Of a stretch of 64,000 nt of DNA, positions 34,260 through 42,895 are shown piece after piece (position 1 is the first letter of the stretch; every line of letters begins with the position of its first letter). The notes under the pieces were generated by a model that saw nothing but the letters and a program-made list of their open reading frames with translations, was not told where the DNA came from and searched no databases. Source of the DNA: an uncultured Pelagibacteraceae bacterium (GTDB lineage Bacteria > Pseudomonadota > Alphaproteobacteria > Pelagibacterales > Pelagibacteraceae); NCBI GenBank assembly GCA_902536765.1, contig CACAYM010000004.1, positions 1 through 64,000 of the forward strand, given 5' to 3'. The position numbers and the translations under genes were made by a program.

Positions 34260-35210
34260 CTAACTTACCAATTTATAAAATTCTTTAGTTTTTTTCATTA
34301 AAAAACTGTTTAGTTTTGGTGAGTTTTTAGCCACTTCTAACATTTCAGACAATTTAGCGTTGCAATGAAGTACGATATTACAACCGGCATCAAACGACCT
34401 AATAGTATTTTGTTTTATTGAATATCTCAATGCTTTCATCGAAATATCATCACTGATTAAAACATTTTTATAGTTTAATTTATTTCGTATTATATTTATA
34501 ATTTTTTTAGAATGTGTTGCAGTGTTTTTATTATCTATTGAGTTAAAAATTACATGAGATGTCATTGCGAGAATTGCATCTTTCTTTCTAAATGCTTTGA
34601 AATCGTTTTTATCTAAATATTTAAGACTTTTATTAACTTTTGGTAATGAGTGATGACTATCTAATTTAGCTAAGCCATGACCTGGTATATGTTTAATAAC
34701 ACATGAAATGCCATTTTTTTTATAATGTTTAATAATTAAATCACCAATTTTACTAACAATTTTTGGATTTTTCGAAAAAGCTCTACTTTTAATAATTTTA
34801 TGAGAAAAGCTATATTTTAGATCAAGAACAGGAGTATTATTTATATTTATGCCAATCATTTTTAAAAGATATGAGATCTGATCGACGTAAATTTTTAAAT
34901 ATGTTTCAAAATTTCTGATATCCCTTTTGTAAATACTTTCATAATAACTTGAATTAAATGGTTTTGAGGTCAAAATATTTTCCAACCTTGAAACAACGCC
35001 TCCTTCTTGATCGATCATAATTGGAAAGCTTTTATCTTTAAAAATTGATTTAATTTTATCAGTTAATAGTCTAGTTTGCTCTATTGATTTAATATTTCTT
35101 GTAAAAAGTATAATGCCCCAAGGCCTGTATTTTCTTAAAAACGAAATCTCTTTATTTGTTAATTTATAACCCTTTATACCAACTATAAATGCTCTTCTTT
35201 TACTAATCAT
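34260..35210 (-). CDS. nagZ: Beta-N-acetylglucosaminidase NagZ (GH3)
   Basis: The 316-residue cytosolic enzyme removes GlcNAc from anhydro-muropeptides during wall recycling. Seen: IMIDQEGGVVSRLE, CVIKHIPGHGLAKLDSHHSLPKV with the catalytic His/Asp loop of NagZ, and LISDDISMKALR carrying the nucleophile Asp. It works downstream of lytic transglycosylases such as the MltB-type enzyme at 12779. It overlaps the 85-residue upstream ORF by 8 nt. Confidence 0.94.
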   Translation of the reverse strand: MISKRRAFIVGIKGYKLTNKEISFLRKYRPWGIILFTRNIKSIEQTRLLTDKIKSIFKDKSFPIMIDQEGGVVSRLENILTSKPFNSSYYESIYKRDIRNFETYLKIYVDQISYLLKMIGININNTPVLDLKYSFSHKIIKSRAFSKNPKIVSKIGDLIIKHYKKNGISCVIKHIPGHGLAKLDSHHSLPKVNKSLKYLDKNDFKAFRKKDAILAMTSHVIFNSIDNKNTATHSKKIINIIRNKLNYKNVLISDDISMKALRYSIKQNTIRSFDAGCNIVLHCNAKLSEMLEVAKNSPKLNSFLMKKTKEFYKLVS

Positions 35211-35460
35211 TATCTAACAAATCCCAGAATTTATATTTTTTTTTAGAAGTATTGTTATTTTCAACGTATGTAAGAATTTTATCTGTATCATTTTTTAATG
35301 TTGGTAAATTTTTAGCGTAAGTAATTGTCTTATCTTTATGTGACTCAAGACCTCTATAATATTTTTTTTTATAATCATCGGATATGTAGTATCTGACTGT
35401 AAAAATGAAAAAAAAGGCTATAACAAGCAAATATATTAGATATTTAATTTCCTTAAACAT
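35203..35460 (-). CDS. Small single-pass membrane protein in the argS-nagZ slot
   Basis: The 85-residue protein has one N-terminal membrane helix (residues ~6-24, IKYLIYLLVIAFFFIFTVRYYI) and a charged soluble tail ending KFWDLLDND. I do not recognise a domain. In many alphaproteobacteria the gene between argS and nagZ encodes a larger SPOR-domain division protein. Here the SPOR domain is absent and only the anchor plus a short tail remain. It may be a reduced descendant. The exact 1-nt and 8-nt overlaps with its neighbours support that it is translated. Confidence 0.65.
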   Translation of the reverse strand: MFKEIKYLIYLLVIAFFFIFTVRYYISDDYKKKYYRGLESHKDKTITYAKNLPTLKNDTDKILTYVENNNTSKKKYKFWDLLDND

Positions 35461-37193
35461 TACATTTTTTCTGGAGTACTAGCTCCAACTAGATTCATTC
35501 CACATTTTATTACATTAGAAACTGACTTTAATAGTACTAATTTTTCATCTGAAATTTTTTTATCTTCACTGATAAATCTTTTACTTTTATCGTCTTTGCC
35601 CATGTTCCAGTAAGAATGAAATAGTGATGATAGTTCATAGAGATATGTTGGCACTCTGTGAGGCTCTAATTTTTTTGACGAGATTTCAATACATTTTGGC
35701 CATTCAGATATTTTTTTATAAATATCAATATCTTCTGGAGAAAAATTAAAATTATAGTCATCTACTTTTATATCCTTATCAATTTCTTTACCTATATGTC
35801 TGAATACCGAGCAAATTCTAGCATAGCAATATTGAACATAATATAAGGGATTATCCTTTGATTTTTCTTTTACTTTATCAAAATCAAAATCTATCTCTGC
35901 ATCACTACTTCTATTTAACATTATAAATCTTGTAGCATCTTTTCCAACTTCATCGATTAGATCCTCAACTGTTATGTAATCGCCTTTTCTTTTTGACATC
36001 TTAAAAGGTTTGCCGTCTTTAATTAATTTAACTAACTGACTAACTTTACAAACTAATTTATTCTTTTCTCCTGATAAGGCTTCTACAGATGCAGTTATTC
36101 TTTTTATATATCCTGCATGGTCCGCGCCTAAAATATTAATATAAGTATCATACTTTCTATTTAGTTTATTTTCATGATATGCAACATCACCAGCAAAGTA
36201 GGTCCAGCTGTTATCTGATTTTTGTAATGCTCTATCTTTGTCATCTCCAAAATCTGTTGATTTAAATAAAAGTTGTTCTCTTTCCACCCAATTTTTTTTA
36301 TCTTCACCCTCGGGTGCTTTTATTTTTCCTTTATAAACAAATTTTTTTTTAATCAGTTTATCAACTGTTTTTTGAACTTCATTATTGTTAACAATTTCTC
36401 TTTCACTTTGAAATTTGTCATGAACAATACCAATATTTTTCAAATTTGATTTAATAATTTTAATAGACTCGTTTACTGCTAGTATTGTTAATTTATCAGA
36501 TATTTTTTCAAAATTTTTAAAATCCAGACCTTTATTATCATTGATTATATTTTTTGCGATTTGGATAATATAATCACCCGGATATAAATCCTCATTATCC
36601 TTTGGAAAAGGTTCATTATCGGTTTGTTCTTTAATTCTGTAGTAAACAGATTTTGTAAAATTGATTATTTGATTACCATAATCATTTACATAATATTCTT
36701 TATGCACTTTGTGCTTATTGAATTTTAAAATATTAGCAAGTACATCGCCTGAAACAGCTCCTCTGCAATGGCCAACGTGCAGTGGTCCTGTAGGATTAGC
36801 GGAGACAAATTCTAAAAAGAAACTTTTCTTTTTAGCTATTAAATTTGTACCATATTCTAGTTTTTGATTAATTACATTTTGAATAAATTTATTCCAAAAA
36901 GTATTTTTGAAGGTTATATTTATAAATCCAGGTTTAACGATTTCAATTTTTTCAATATCCTTATCAATTTTTAACAGCTCAACCTCAATTTTTTTTGCAA
37001 GGTCATTAGGATTAGATTTATTTATTTTAGATAAAACCATAGCAACGTTTGTTGAAATATGAGCCTTAAATTGACTAGGTGGTAAATCTACGCCAATCGA
37101 GTCTAAATTGTCAGAAATTTCAATTTTTCCTTGCTTATTAATATCTAAAATTAAATTCTTTATTTTGTCTTGATATGTCTCAAATATATTCAT
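35460..37193 (-). CDS. argS: Arginyl-tRNA synthetase
   Basis: The 577-residue class I enzyme charges tRNA-Arg. Seen: N-terminal additional domain, FVSANPTGPLHVGHCRGAVSGDVLANIL (HIGH), GADHAGYIKRITASVEAL, the KMSKS-like FKMSKRKGDYITVEDLIDEVG and the C-terminal DALR anticodon-binding domain (YELSSLFHSYWNMG). Its substrate tRNA-Arg(UCU) is encoded at 62417. It overlaps dgt by 4 nt and the small membrane protein by 1 nt. Confidence 0.97.
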   Translation of the reverse strand: MNIFETYQDKIKNLILDINKQGKIEISDNLDSIGVDLPPSQFKAHISTNVAMVLSKINKSNPNDLAKKIEVELLKIDKDIEKIEIVKPGFINITFKNTFWNKFIQNVINQKLEYGTNLIAKKKSFFLEFVSANPTGPLHVGHCRGAVSGDVLANILKFNKHKVHKEYYVNDYGNQIINFTKSVYYRIKEQTDNEPFPKDNEDLYPGDYIIQIAKNIINDNKGLDFKNFEKISDKLTILAVNESIKIIKSNLKNIGIVHDKFQSEREIVNNNEVQKTVDKLIKKKFVYKGKIKAPEGEDKKNWVEREQLLFKSTDFGDDKDRALQKSDNSWTYFAGDVAYHENKLNRKYDTYINILGADHAGYIKRITASVEALSGEKNKLVCKVSQLVKLIKDGKPFKMSKRKGDYITVEDLIDEVGKDATRFIMLNRSSDAEIDFDFDKVKEKSKDNPLYYVQYCYARICSVFRHIGKEIDKDIKVDDYNFNFSPEDIDIYKKISEWPKCIEISSKKLEPHRVPTYLYELSSLFHSYWNMGKDDKSKRFISEDKKISDEKLVLLKSVSNVIKCGMNLVGASTPEKM

Positions 37194-38308
37194 TTTATTT
37201 TATTATATATACTGATTGCATACCTATCTGTCATACCCGATATAAAATCAGCTACTGCTCTTTGTTTATCAGATTTATTAGAGAGATGACTAATAAATAA
37301 ATTAGGTTTTTTTTGAATTTTATTGAATAATTTTTTAATAATTTTTTTCCCATTATTATTATTCAATAAAACCTTTTTATTATTATACATGCTGATTCTT
37401 AAAAATGATCTAATCTCCCTAATAATGTTTTTGTATTTGCTAGAAAAATCTACTATCAAATTAGTGCTTGAATATATTTTATTTTTTGAATTTACCTTAT
37501 TTCTTTTTATATTTTCAATAGTGTTATCAATTATATCTTGTACCATTAAATTTATAGAGTCTCTTACTATCTGATTAAGTATTACTTGCTTATTATTGTT
37601 TTTTATTTGTGATTTATATTTTTTATAAATGTTTCTAAAAAAATTAATTTCTAATAATTCATTTAACGAAAAAATTTTTGCCTTTATTCCGTCTTGAATA
37701 TCATGATTATTATAAGCTATGTCATCAGAAATAGCCGCTATCTGTGCTTCGAGAGAGGGATATTTATTAAAATTAATTTTATTTTTAAAGTTTTTAATTC
37801 CAATTAAATTGTCAATTTTCAATTTATTTTTTACTGGACCGTTATGTTTTATTAGTCCATCTAAAGTTTCTAAAGTTAAATTTAATCCTTTAAATTTTAA
37901 ATATTTATTTTCCAAAAACATCACGATTCTTAAGGTTTGAATATTATGATCAAAACCACCATAATTAATCATGCATTCATTTAAAGCATCTTCGCCAGCG
38001 TGTCCGAACGGTGTGTGACCTAAATCATGTGCAAGACTTAGAGTTTCTGTAAGTTCCTCATTTAAATGTAGATATTTCGATATTGTCCTTGCAATTTGAG
38101 AAACTTCAATTGAATGTGTAATTCTAGTTCGAAAATGATCTCCATCAGTATTAACAAATACCTGTGTTTTGTGTTTTAACCTTCTAAATGCTTCGCTATG
38201 TATAATTCTATCTCGATCTCTTTGAAAGGGTGTTCTGAATTTGTTAATTGGCTCAGAGACAAGGCGTCCATTGCTTTTAAATTGACCTAGTTTTATGAAA
38301 TTATTCAT
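37190..38308 (-). CDS. dgt: Deoxyguanosinetriphosphate triphosphohydrolase-like protein
   Basis: The 372-residue HD-domain protein has RTRITHSIEVSQIARTISKYL, LSLAHDLGHTPFGHAGEDALNECM (HD metal site), GGFDHNIQTLRIV and the C-terminal MTDRYAISIY. It is of the short dGTPase-like type found next to argS in alphaproteobacteria. It hydrolyses dNTPs to nucleoside and triphosphate, influencing pool size. It is divergent from erpA over a 50-bp gap and is the first gene of the thirteen-gene run to secF. Confidence 0.94.
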   Translation of the reverse strand: MNNFIKLGQFKSNGRLVSEPINKFRTPFQRDRDRIIHSEAFRRLKHKTQVFVNTDGDHFRTRITHSIEVSQIARTISKYLHLNEELTETLSLAHDLGHTPFGHAGEDALNECMINYGGFDHNIQTLRIVMFLENKYLKFKGLNLTLETLDGLIKHNGPVKNKLKIDNLIGIKNFKNKINFNKYPSLEAQIAAISDDIAYNNHDIQDGIKAKIFSLNELLEINFFRNIYKKYKSQIKNNNKQVILNQIVRDSINLMVQDIIDNTIENIKRNKVNSKNKIYSSTNLIVDFSSKYKNIIREIRSFLRISMYNNKKVLLNNNNGKKIIKKLFNKIQKKPNLFISHLSNKSDKQRAVADFISGMTDRYAISIYNKIK

Positions 38309-38358
38309 ACTTTAAAATTAGAAAAAAAATATTATATTACTAATAACAGTGATTATAC

Positions 38359-38676
38359 ATGAATAAAGAAATTAAATTTACTGATAAAGCTATAAAACAG
38401 ATAAACAACCTTCTTGTCGAAAAAGCAAAAGGATCTTTTTTTAGAATCGCAATTAAAGGTGGTGGTTGCTCAGGTTTCCAATATGACTTCTCTTTTGATA
38501 CAAAAGCTGAGCAAGACGATTTAGTATTTAACAATGTTTTGATTGATAAAAAATCAGCTGAACTTTTAAATGGATCAGAAGTTGACTACGTTTCTGAATT
38601 AATTGGTGAGTCATTTAAAATCACAAACCCACAAAGCAAATCTTCTTGTGGCTGTGGTGTTTCTTTCTCTCTTTAA
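38359..38676 (+). CDS. erpA: Iron-sulfur cluster insertion protein ErpA (A-type carrier)
   Basis: The 105-residue A-type carrier has the three conserved cysteines in GGGCSGFQYDF and SCGCGVSF, which hold an Fe-S cluster for transfer to apoproteins. ErpA is preferred to IscA from the divergent dgt-argS neighbourhood, a conserved alphaproteobacterial context, and because no isc genes are near. The stop overlaps the xthA ATG (TAATG). Confidence 0.92.
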   Translation: MNKEIKFTDKAIKQINNLLVEKAKGSFFRIAIKGGGCSGFQYDFSFDTKAEQDDLVFNNVLIDKKSAELLNGSEVDYVSELIGESFKITNPQSKSSCGCGVSFSL

Positions 38677-39452
38677 TGAAAATCAGCTCTTGGAATGTTA
38701 ATTCTGTAAGAGCAAGAATTGAAAATATAAAAGATTATCTTAATAAATTTTCACCAAATATTCTTTTAATGCAGGAGATCAAGACAGAAGAAAAAAATTT
38801 CCCTTTTAATGAGTTTGAGGATTTAGGTTATCATAGTTATGTATTTGGTCAAAAAAGCTATAACGGAGTAGCTATTATTTCCAAAAAAAAATTAGAAAAC
38901 GTAAGTACTGATATAATCAAGGATAAACTTAAACAGGCAAGAACTATATCTGCAGAGTTTGAATTTAAAAAAAGAAAAATATTGGTAATAAATATTTATA
39001 CTCCAAATGGAAATCCAGTAGATACAGAAAAATATGATTATAAAAAAAAATGGTTAAATGATCTTACAAAGGTACTTAAAAAATTAGGTCAGAAAAACGA
39101 AAATATTATTCTATCGGGTGATTTTAATATCATTCCTGCAGCAGAAGATGTTTATAATGCAAAAAGTTTTGAAGATGATGCGTTATTTAGATTGGAAATA
39201 AGAAAAAAATATAGGGAAATATTAAACATGGGCTATGTTGATAGTTATAGACATAAATATCCTGATACTGAGGGTTACACATTTTGGGATTATATGAGAG
39301 GTGCTTGGCAAAAAAATAATGGGATGCGCATAGACCATTTTCTATTATCAAATTCACTTATAAATATTTTAAAAAATGTAAGTATTAATAAGACACCACG
39401 TGGAAAAGAAAAACCATCAGATCACACACCTATTGAAATTGAATTAGCCTAA
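38676..39452 (+). CDS. xthA: Exodeoxyribonuclease III
   Basis: The start is taken at MKISSWNVNSVRARIENI (38676). The track start at 38646 adds ten residues read from the erpA end in another frame. The 258-residue base-excision-repair nuclease has LLMQEIKTEE, ILSGDFNIIPAAEDVYN, YTFWDYMRGAWQKNNGMRIDHFLLS and KPSDHTPIEIEL, the EEP-fold metal and catalytic motifs. It cleaves at abasic sites and removes 3' blocks. It ends in a 9-nt overlap with the convergent Ldh-family gene. Confidence 0.96.
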   Translation: MKISSWNVNSVRARIENIKDYLNKFSPNILLMQEIKTEEKNFPFNEFEDLGYHSYVFGQKSYNGVAIISKKKLENVSTDIIKDKLKQARTISAEFEFKKRKILVINIYTPNGNPVDTEKYDYKKKWLNDLTKVLKKLGQKNENIILSGDFNIIPAAEDVYNAKSFEDDALFRLEIRKKYREILNMGYVDSYRHKYPDTEGYTFWDYMRGAWQKNNGMRIDHFLLSNSLINILKNVSINKTPRGKEKPSDHTPIEIELA

Positions 39453-40442
39453 AGATTTTATTTTTTTTACTAAATCTTCGTTTATATTTCTTGGACCTTT
39501 ATCTAATCTATTTTTATGACGTCTTTCACCTGGTAATCTTACTCCCTCTAAACCTTTCATCTTTTCAAAAAAATTTTTTGAATGTTCTTTCCAATTTTTC
39601 TCAGATATTTTGTCAGGTGACATTGCTAAAATAAATTCACCACCGCTGGGTGGGCCACCGTCGTTATTATCTTTTGCAGCTGTTTCATAACTAAAGTTAT
39701 CACCTACTAAAGCTCCAGCTAATAACTCTACCATCATAGCGATACCTGATCCTTTGTAACCACCGAAAGGTAAAAGAACTCCTCCATCAGCAATCTCAGC
39801 CGGATCTGTAGTTTCTTTTCCATCTTTACTCAATCCTGTACCTAACGGAACTTTATGACCTTCTCTTTTAGCAACTTGCACTTCTCCCATTGCCATTGAT
39901 GCAGTTGCCATATCATAAACAACTGGTGTCATCCCAGGTCTTGGCCAAGCAAATGAAATTGGGTTCGTACCAAATAAAGGTTTTTTCGCTCCTGCGGGAG
40001 CTACAGCAGGTTTATACGATGTACATGCAAAAGCGACTAAACCTTGTTCAGCAATCATTTCTGTTTCAGGCCACATGGCTGCCATGTGATGCGAATTAGT
40101 TATAGCAAGTACAGCTACTCCATTTTCTTTTACTGCAGCAATTAGATCTGGAATACTTTTATTTAGTACCATAGGAGCTAAACAATTTTTACCATCAACT
40201 TTTATCACGCTTGATGATATTTTTTTGATTTCAGGTCTACCCTTCCCATTAATCTTTCCACTTTTTAAACCTGATACATAAGCAGGAAGTCTAAACAATC
40301 CATGAGACATTGATCCATCTCTTTCCGCATTTGTAATTAAAGTACTTAGAATTTTTGCGTTTTCATCATCACAACCATTGGCTTTAAGTGTGTTAAAGGC
40401 AAGTTCGTATATTTGGTCTAATGAAAGTGGAACTGTGGACAT
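39444..40442 (-). CDS. Malate/L-lactate dehydrogenase-family oxidoreductase
   Basis: The 332-residue protein belongs to the Ldh_2 family of NAD(P)H-dependent 2-oxo-acid or imine reductases (relatives: DpkA piperideine-2-carboxylate reductase, YlbC/AllD, Mdh). Seen: AERDGSMSHGLFRLPAYVSGLKSGKI with the family Ser-His, AITNSHHMAAMWPETEMIAEQGLVAFACTSY, PLFGTNPISFAWPRP, YDMATASMAMGEVQVAKREG, LLPFGGYKGSGIAMMVELLAGALVGDNFSYE. The substrate cannot be fixed from sequence. No amino-acid catabolic genes adjoin it. Confidence 0.87.
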   Translation of the reverse strand: MSTVPLSLDQIYELAFNTLKANGCDDENAKILSTLITNAERDGSMSHGLFRLPAYVSGLKSGKINGKGRPEIKKISSSVIKVDGKNCLAPMVLNKSIPDLIAAVKENGVAVLAITNSHHMAAMWPETEMIAEQGLVAFACTSYKPAVAPAGAKKPLFGTNPISFAWPRPGMTPVVYDMATASMAMGEVQVAKREGHKVPLGTGLSKDGKETTDPAEIADGGVLLPFGGYKGSGIAMMVELLAGALVGDNFSYETAAKDNNDGGPPSGGEFILAMSPDKISEKNWKEHSKNFFEKMKGLEGVRLPGERRHKNRLDKGPRNINEDLVKKIKSLG

Positions 40443-40534
40443 TTATTTATATTTGTACCACTATTTATATTCTTTGCTAGATTATTATTTAATAAAATCT
40501 TTAAAAACTAAATATAAGAAACAAAAGGAGTAAA

Positions 40535-40756
40535 ATGTTTTTAAAAAAATACTTAAAATGGATCAGTACATTCCTTGTATTAACCGGAATATTACTTACA
40601 AACTTAAACATCTACCCCATTAATATTTACTTTCATGGATTAGGAGTTGTTGGATGGACTGTCGCTGGATTTATCAGCAAAGATAAGGCTATTCTTACAA
40701 ACTTTGGATTACAAATTCCATTGTTTGTAATTGGTATTTACAAGATTATTATTTAA
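40535..40756 (+). CDS. Small two-helix membrane protein, unknown function
   Basis: The 73-residue protein is nearly all hydrophobic, with two or three membrane segments (WISTFLVLTGILLTNLNIYPINIYFHGLGVVGWTVAGFI, then FGLQIPLFVIGIYKIII). A clear ribosome-binding site (AAAAGGAG, 5 nt before ATG) supports translation. It overlaps the end of convergent phoB by 4 nt. I have seen similar small proteins in marine alphaproteobacteria but cannot name a function. Confidence 0.7.
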   Translation: MFLKKYLKWISTFLVLTGILLTNLNIYPINIYFHGLGVVGWTVAGFISKDKAILTNFGLQIPLFVIGIYKIII

Positions 40757-41433
40757 ATTAAAGAATAACCCGACGATCTAACTGTTCTTATTAACTCTTT
40801 TTTACCTTCAATATTAATAGATTGTCTAAGTCTTCGTATATGAACATCAATTGTTCTACTTTCAACATTAACATTATTAGGCCAAACAGTTTCTAAAATT
40901 TGATCTCTTGAATAAACTCGTTTGGGATTTATTAAGAAAAATTCTAATAATCTAAATTCTGTAGGACCAAGTTGTATCTCGTTATCTGATCTAAAAACCC
41001 TTTTTTCTATTCTGTCTAATTTTAAATCTTCATATATTAATTCATTTGCAACAACTTTAGGATCAGATCTTCTAAGAACTGCTTTTATTCGAGCATGTAG
41101 TTCATTGAAACTGAATGGTTTTGTAATGTAATCATCTACACCACTTTCAAGACCTTTAATTTTATCTTCCTCTTCACCTTTTGCAGTGAGCATAATAATA
41201 GGAAGGGATTTAAAATTACTGTCTCTTCTAATATTTTTACAGACATCTATGCCTGATAAATCTGGCAGCATCCAATCTAATAAGAGTAGATTAGGTTCAA
41301 ATTTTTTGAGTTCTTTTAAACCTTCATTTCCGTTTAATGATGAAGAGACAATAAAACCCTCTTTTTCTAGATTATGTTGAACTAATTGAACTATTGAAGC
41401 TTCATCTTCAATAATAAAAATTTTTCCTTTCAT
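40753..41433 (-). CDS. phoB: Phosphate regulon response regulator PhoB
   Basis: The 226-residue OmpR-family regulator has a receiver domain (residues 1-120; phospho-acceptor Asp in NLLLLDWMLPDLSG, switch KGEEEDKIKGLESGVDDYITKPFSFNEL) and a winged-helix domain (GPTEFRLLEFFLINPKRVYSRDQILETVW...SRTIDVHIRRLRQSI). When phosphorylated by PhoR it binds PHO boxes. It is the last gene of pstC-pstA-pstB-phoU-phoB. The candidate sites at 45580, 46764 and 47981 are its likely targets. Confidence 0.96.
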   Translation of the reverse strand: MKGKIFIIEDEASIVQLVQHNLEKEGFIVSSSLNGNEGLKELKKFEPNLLLLDWMLPDLSGIDVCKNIRRDSNFKSLPIIMLTAKGEEEDKIKGLESGVDDYITKPFSFNELHARIKAVLRRSDPKVVANELIYEDLKLDRIEKRVFRSDNEIQLGPTEFRLLEFFLINPKRVYSRDQILETVWPNNVNVESRTIDVHIRRLRQSINIEGKKELIRTVRSSGYSLI

Positions 41434-41437
41434 CTAA

Positions 41438-42130
41438 TTATTCTTGGATTACTTTGCCCTTTGGTCTACTTCCTTTTAGATATTCACCTTTTACTAAATA
41501 ACATACTGTCTCAGCGATATTTGTTATATGATCACCAGCTCTTTCCAAATTTTTTGTAGCAAAAATTAAATGAGTGGAAAAATCTAAATTTTTTTTATCT
41601 TTAGATAAAAAATCTATTACACTTTCCATTGCGATATAAGTTAAGTCGTCAACTTGTTCATCTTTTTTCCATACTTCTTTAGCTTTATCAAAGTTTTTGT
41701 TTACATAACTATCGAGAACATCATTTAATTGTTTCATAACAAGCTCTCCAAGTCTTTTTAAATTTCCTAACAATTCATCAGGTAAATCTAATGGTAAAGG
41801 CTTAACTTTTTTTGCATTACTTTTTGATAGATCCCCTATTCTTTCTAAATCTTGAGAAATTTTAAGTGAACTTATAGTTTCTCTTAAATCAATTGCCATA
41901 GGTGCTCTTTTAACTAGTAAATTCATTATTTGAGTATCTATTTTAGATCTAAATTTATTAATTTCCTCATCACTTTTAATAATTTTATCAATTGAGTCCT
42001 TATCAACTTTAATTACAGCATCCATTGCGTCACCTAATTGTGACTCAGTTAAACTTCCCATTTTTATTAAAGAGTCTTTAAGAAATTGTAGCTCTTCTTC
42101 GTATGACTTTACTGTATGTTCATTGCTCAT
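41438..42130 (-). CDS. phoU: Phosphate transport regulator PhoU
   Basis: The 230-residue cytosolic protein is all helical with two repeats of the PhoU bundle. Seen: SYEEELQFLKDSLIKMGSLTESQLGDAM, RAPMAIDLRETISSLKISQDLERIGDLSKSNAKK and ATKNLERAGDHITNIAETVCYLVKGEYL. The E-R-x-G-D metal-binding motif occurs twice. It couples the Pst transporter to PhoR and limits uptake. It sits 3 nt after pstB and 4 nt before phoB. Confidence 0.96.
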   Translation of the reverse strand: MSNEHTVKSYEEELQFLKDSLIKMGSLTESQLGDAMDAVIKVDKDSIDKIIKSDEEINKFRSKIDTQIMNLLVKRAPMAIDLRETISSLKISQDLERIGDLSKSNAKKVKPLPLDLPDELLGNLKRLGELVMKQLNDVLDSYVNKNFDKAKEVWKKDEQVDDLTYIAMESVIDFLSKDKKNLDFSTHLIFATKNLERAGDHITNIAETVCYLVKGEYLKGSRPKGKVIQE

Positions 42131-42133
42131 AAT

Positions 42134-42895
42134 TTATCCAAATCTACCTGTAATATAGTCTTGTGTCATTTTATTGTCAGGATTTTTAAAAATTTTCTCT
42201 GTATTTCCAACTTCTATTAACTTACCCAAGTGAAAAAACCCCGTTTTTTGTGAAACACGTACAGCCTGAGCCATTGAGTGCGTCACAATTACAATCGTAT
42301 AAGTTTTTTTTAATTCATCAATTAATTCTTCAATTTTTGCAGTAGCAATTGGATCTAATGCTGAACATGGTTCATCCATTAAGATCACTTCAGGATTAAC
42401 AGATATAGCTCTCGCTATACAAAGTCTTTGTTGCTGTCCTCCAGATAAACTAGTGCCTGGTTCATCTAGTCTATCTTTAACTTCTTCCCATAAAGCAGAT
42501 TTTTTTAAACTGTTCTCAACAATTTGATCTAGTTCGCTTTTGGTTTCGCCTTTTCCATGAATTTTAGGACCATACGAAATATTATCATATATACTTTTTG
42601 GAAATGGATTTGGCTTTTGAAAAACCATTCCAACTCTTTCTCTTAATGAGACAACATCCAGATCTTTATCATTAATATTCATACCATCCATTTCAATATT
42701 TCCTGTAACTTTACAAATATCGATCACGTCATTCATTCTGTTAATGCATCTTATAAAAGTTGATTTTCCACATCCGGATGGACCAATTAATGCGGTCACC
42801 TCTTTTTCATTTAAATCTAAATTAACGTCAAACAACGCTTGTTTATCACCATAATAAACATTTAAATTTTTTGATTTTATTTTAATATTATTCAT
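42134..42895 (-). CDS. pstB: Phosphate ABC transporter ATP-binding protein PstB
   Basis: The 253-residue ATPase has Walker [43 protein letters not shown] (a PstB-specific Q-loop region), signature [15 protein letters not shown] and Walker [16 protein letters not shown]. It powers phosphate import through PstCA. It starts directly after the pstA stop with no spacer. Confidence 0.97.
   Translation of the reverse strand: MNNIKIKSKNLNVYYGDKQALFDVNLDLNEKEVTALIGPSGCGKSTFIRCINRMNDVIDICKVTGNIEMDGMNINDKDLDVVSLRERVGMVFQKPNPFPKSIYDNISYGPKIHGKGETKSELDQIVENSLKKSALWEEVKDRLDEPGTSLSGGQQQRLCIARAISVNPEVILMDEPCSALDPIATAKIEELIDELKKTYTIVIVTHSMAQAVRVSQKTGFFHLGKLIEVGNTEKIFKNPDNKMTQDYITGRFG

Noticed and set aside
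38646-39452. Longer xthA start at 38646
   Set aside because: The added residues MWLWCFFLSL are the erpA tail (CGCGVSFSL) read in another frame. MKISSWNVN is the standard start.
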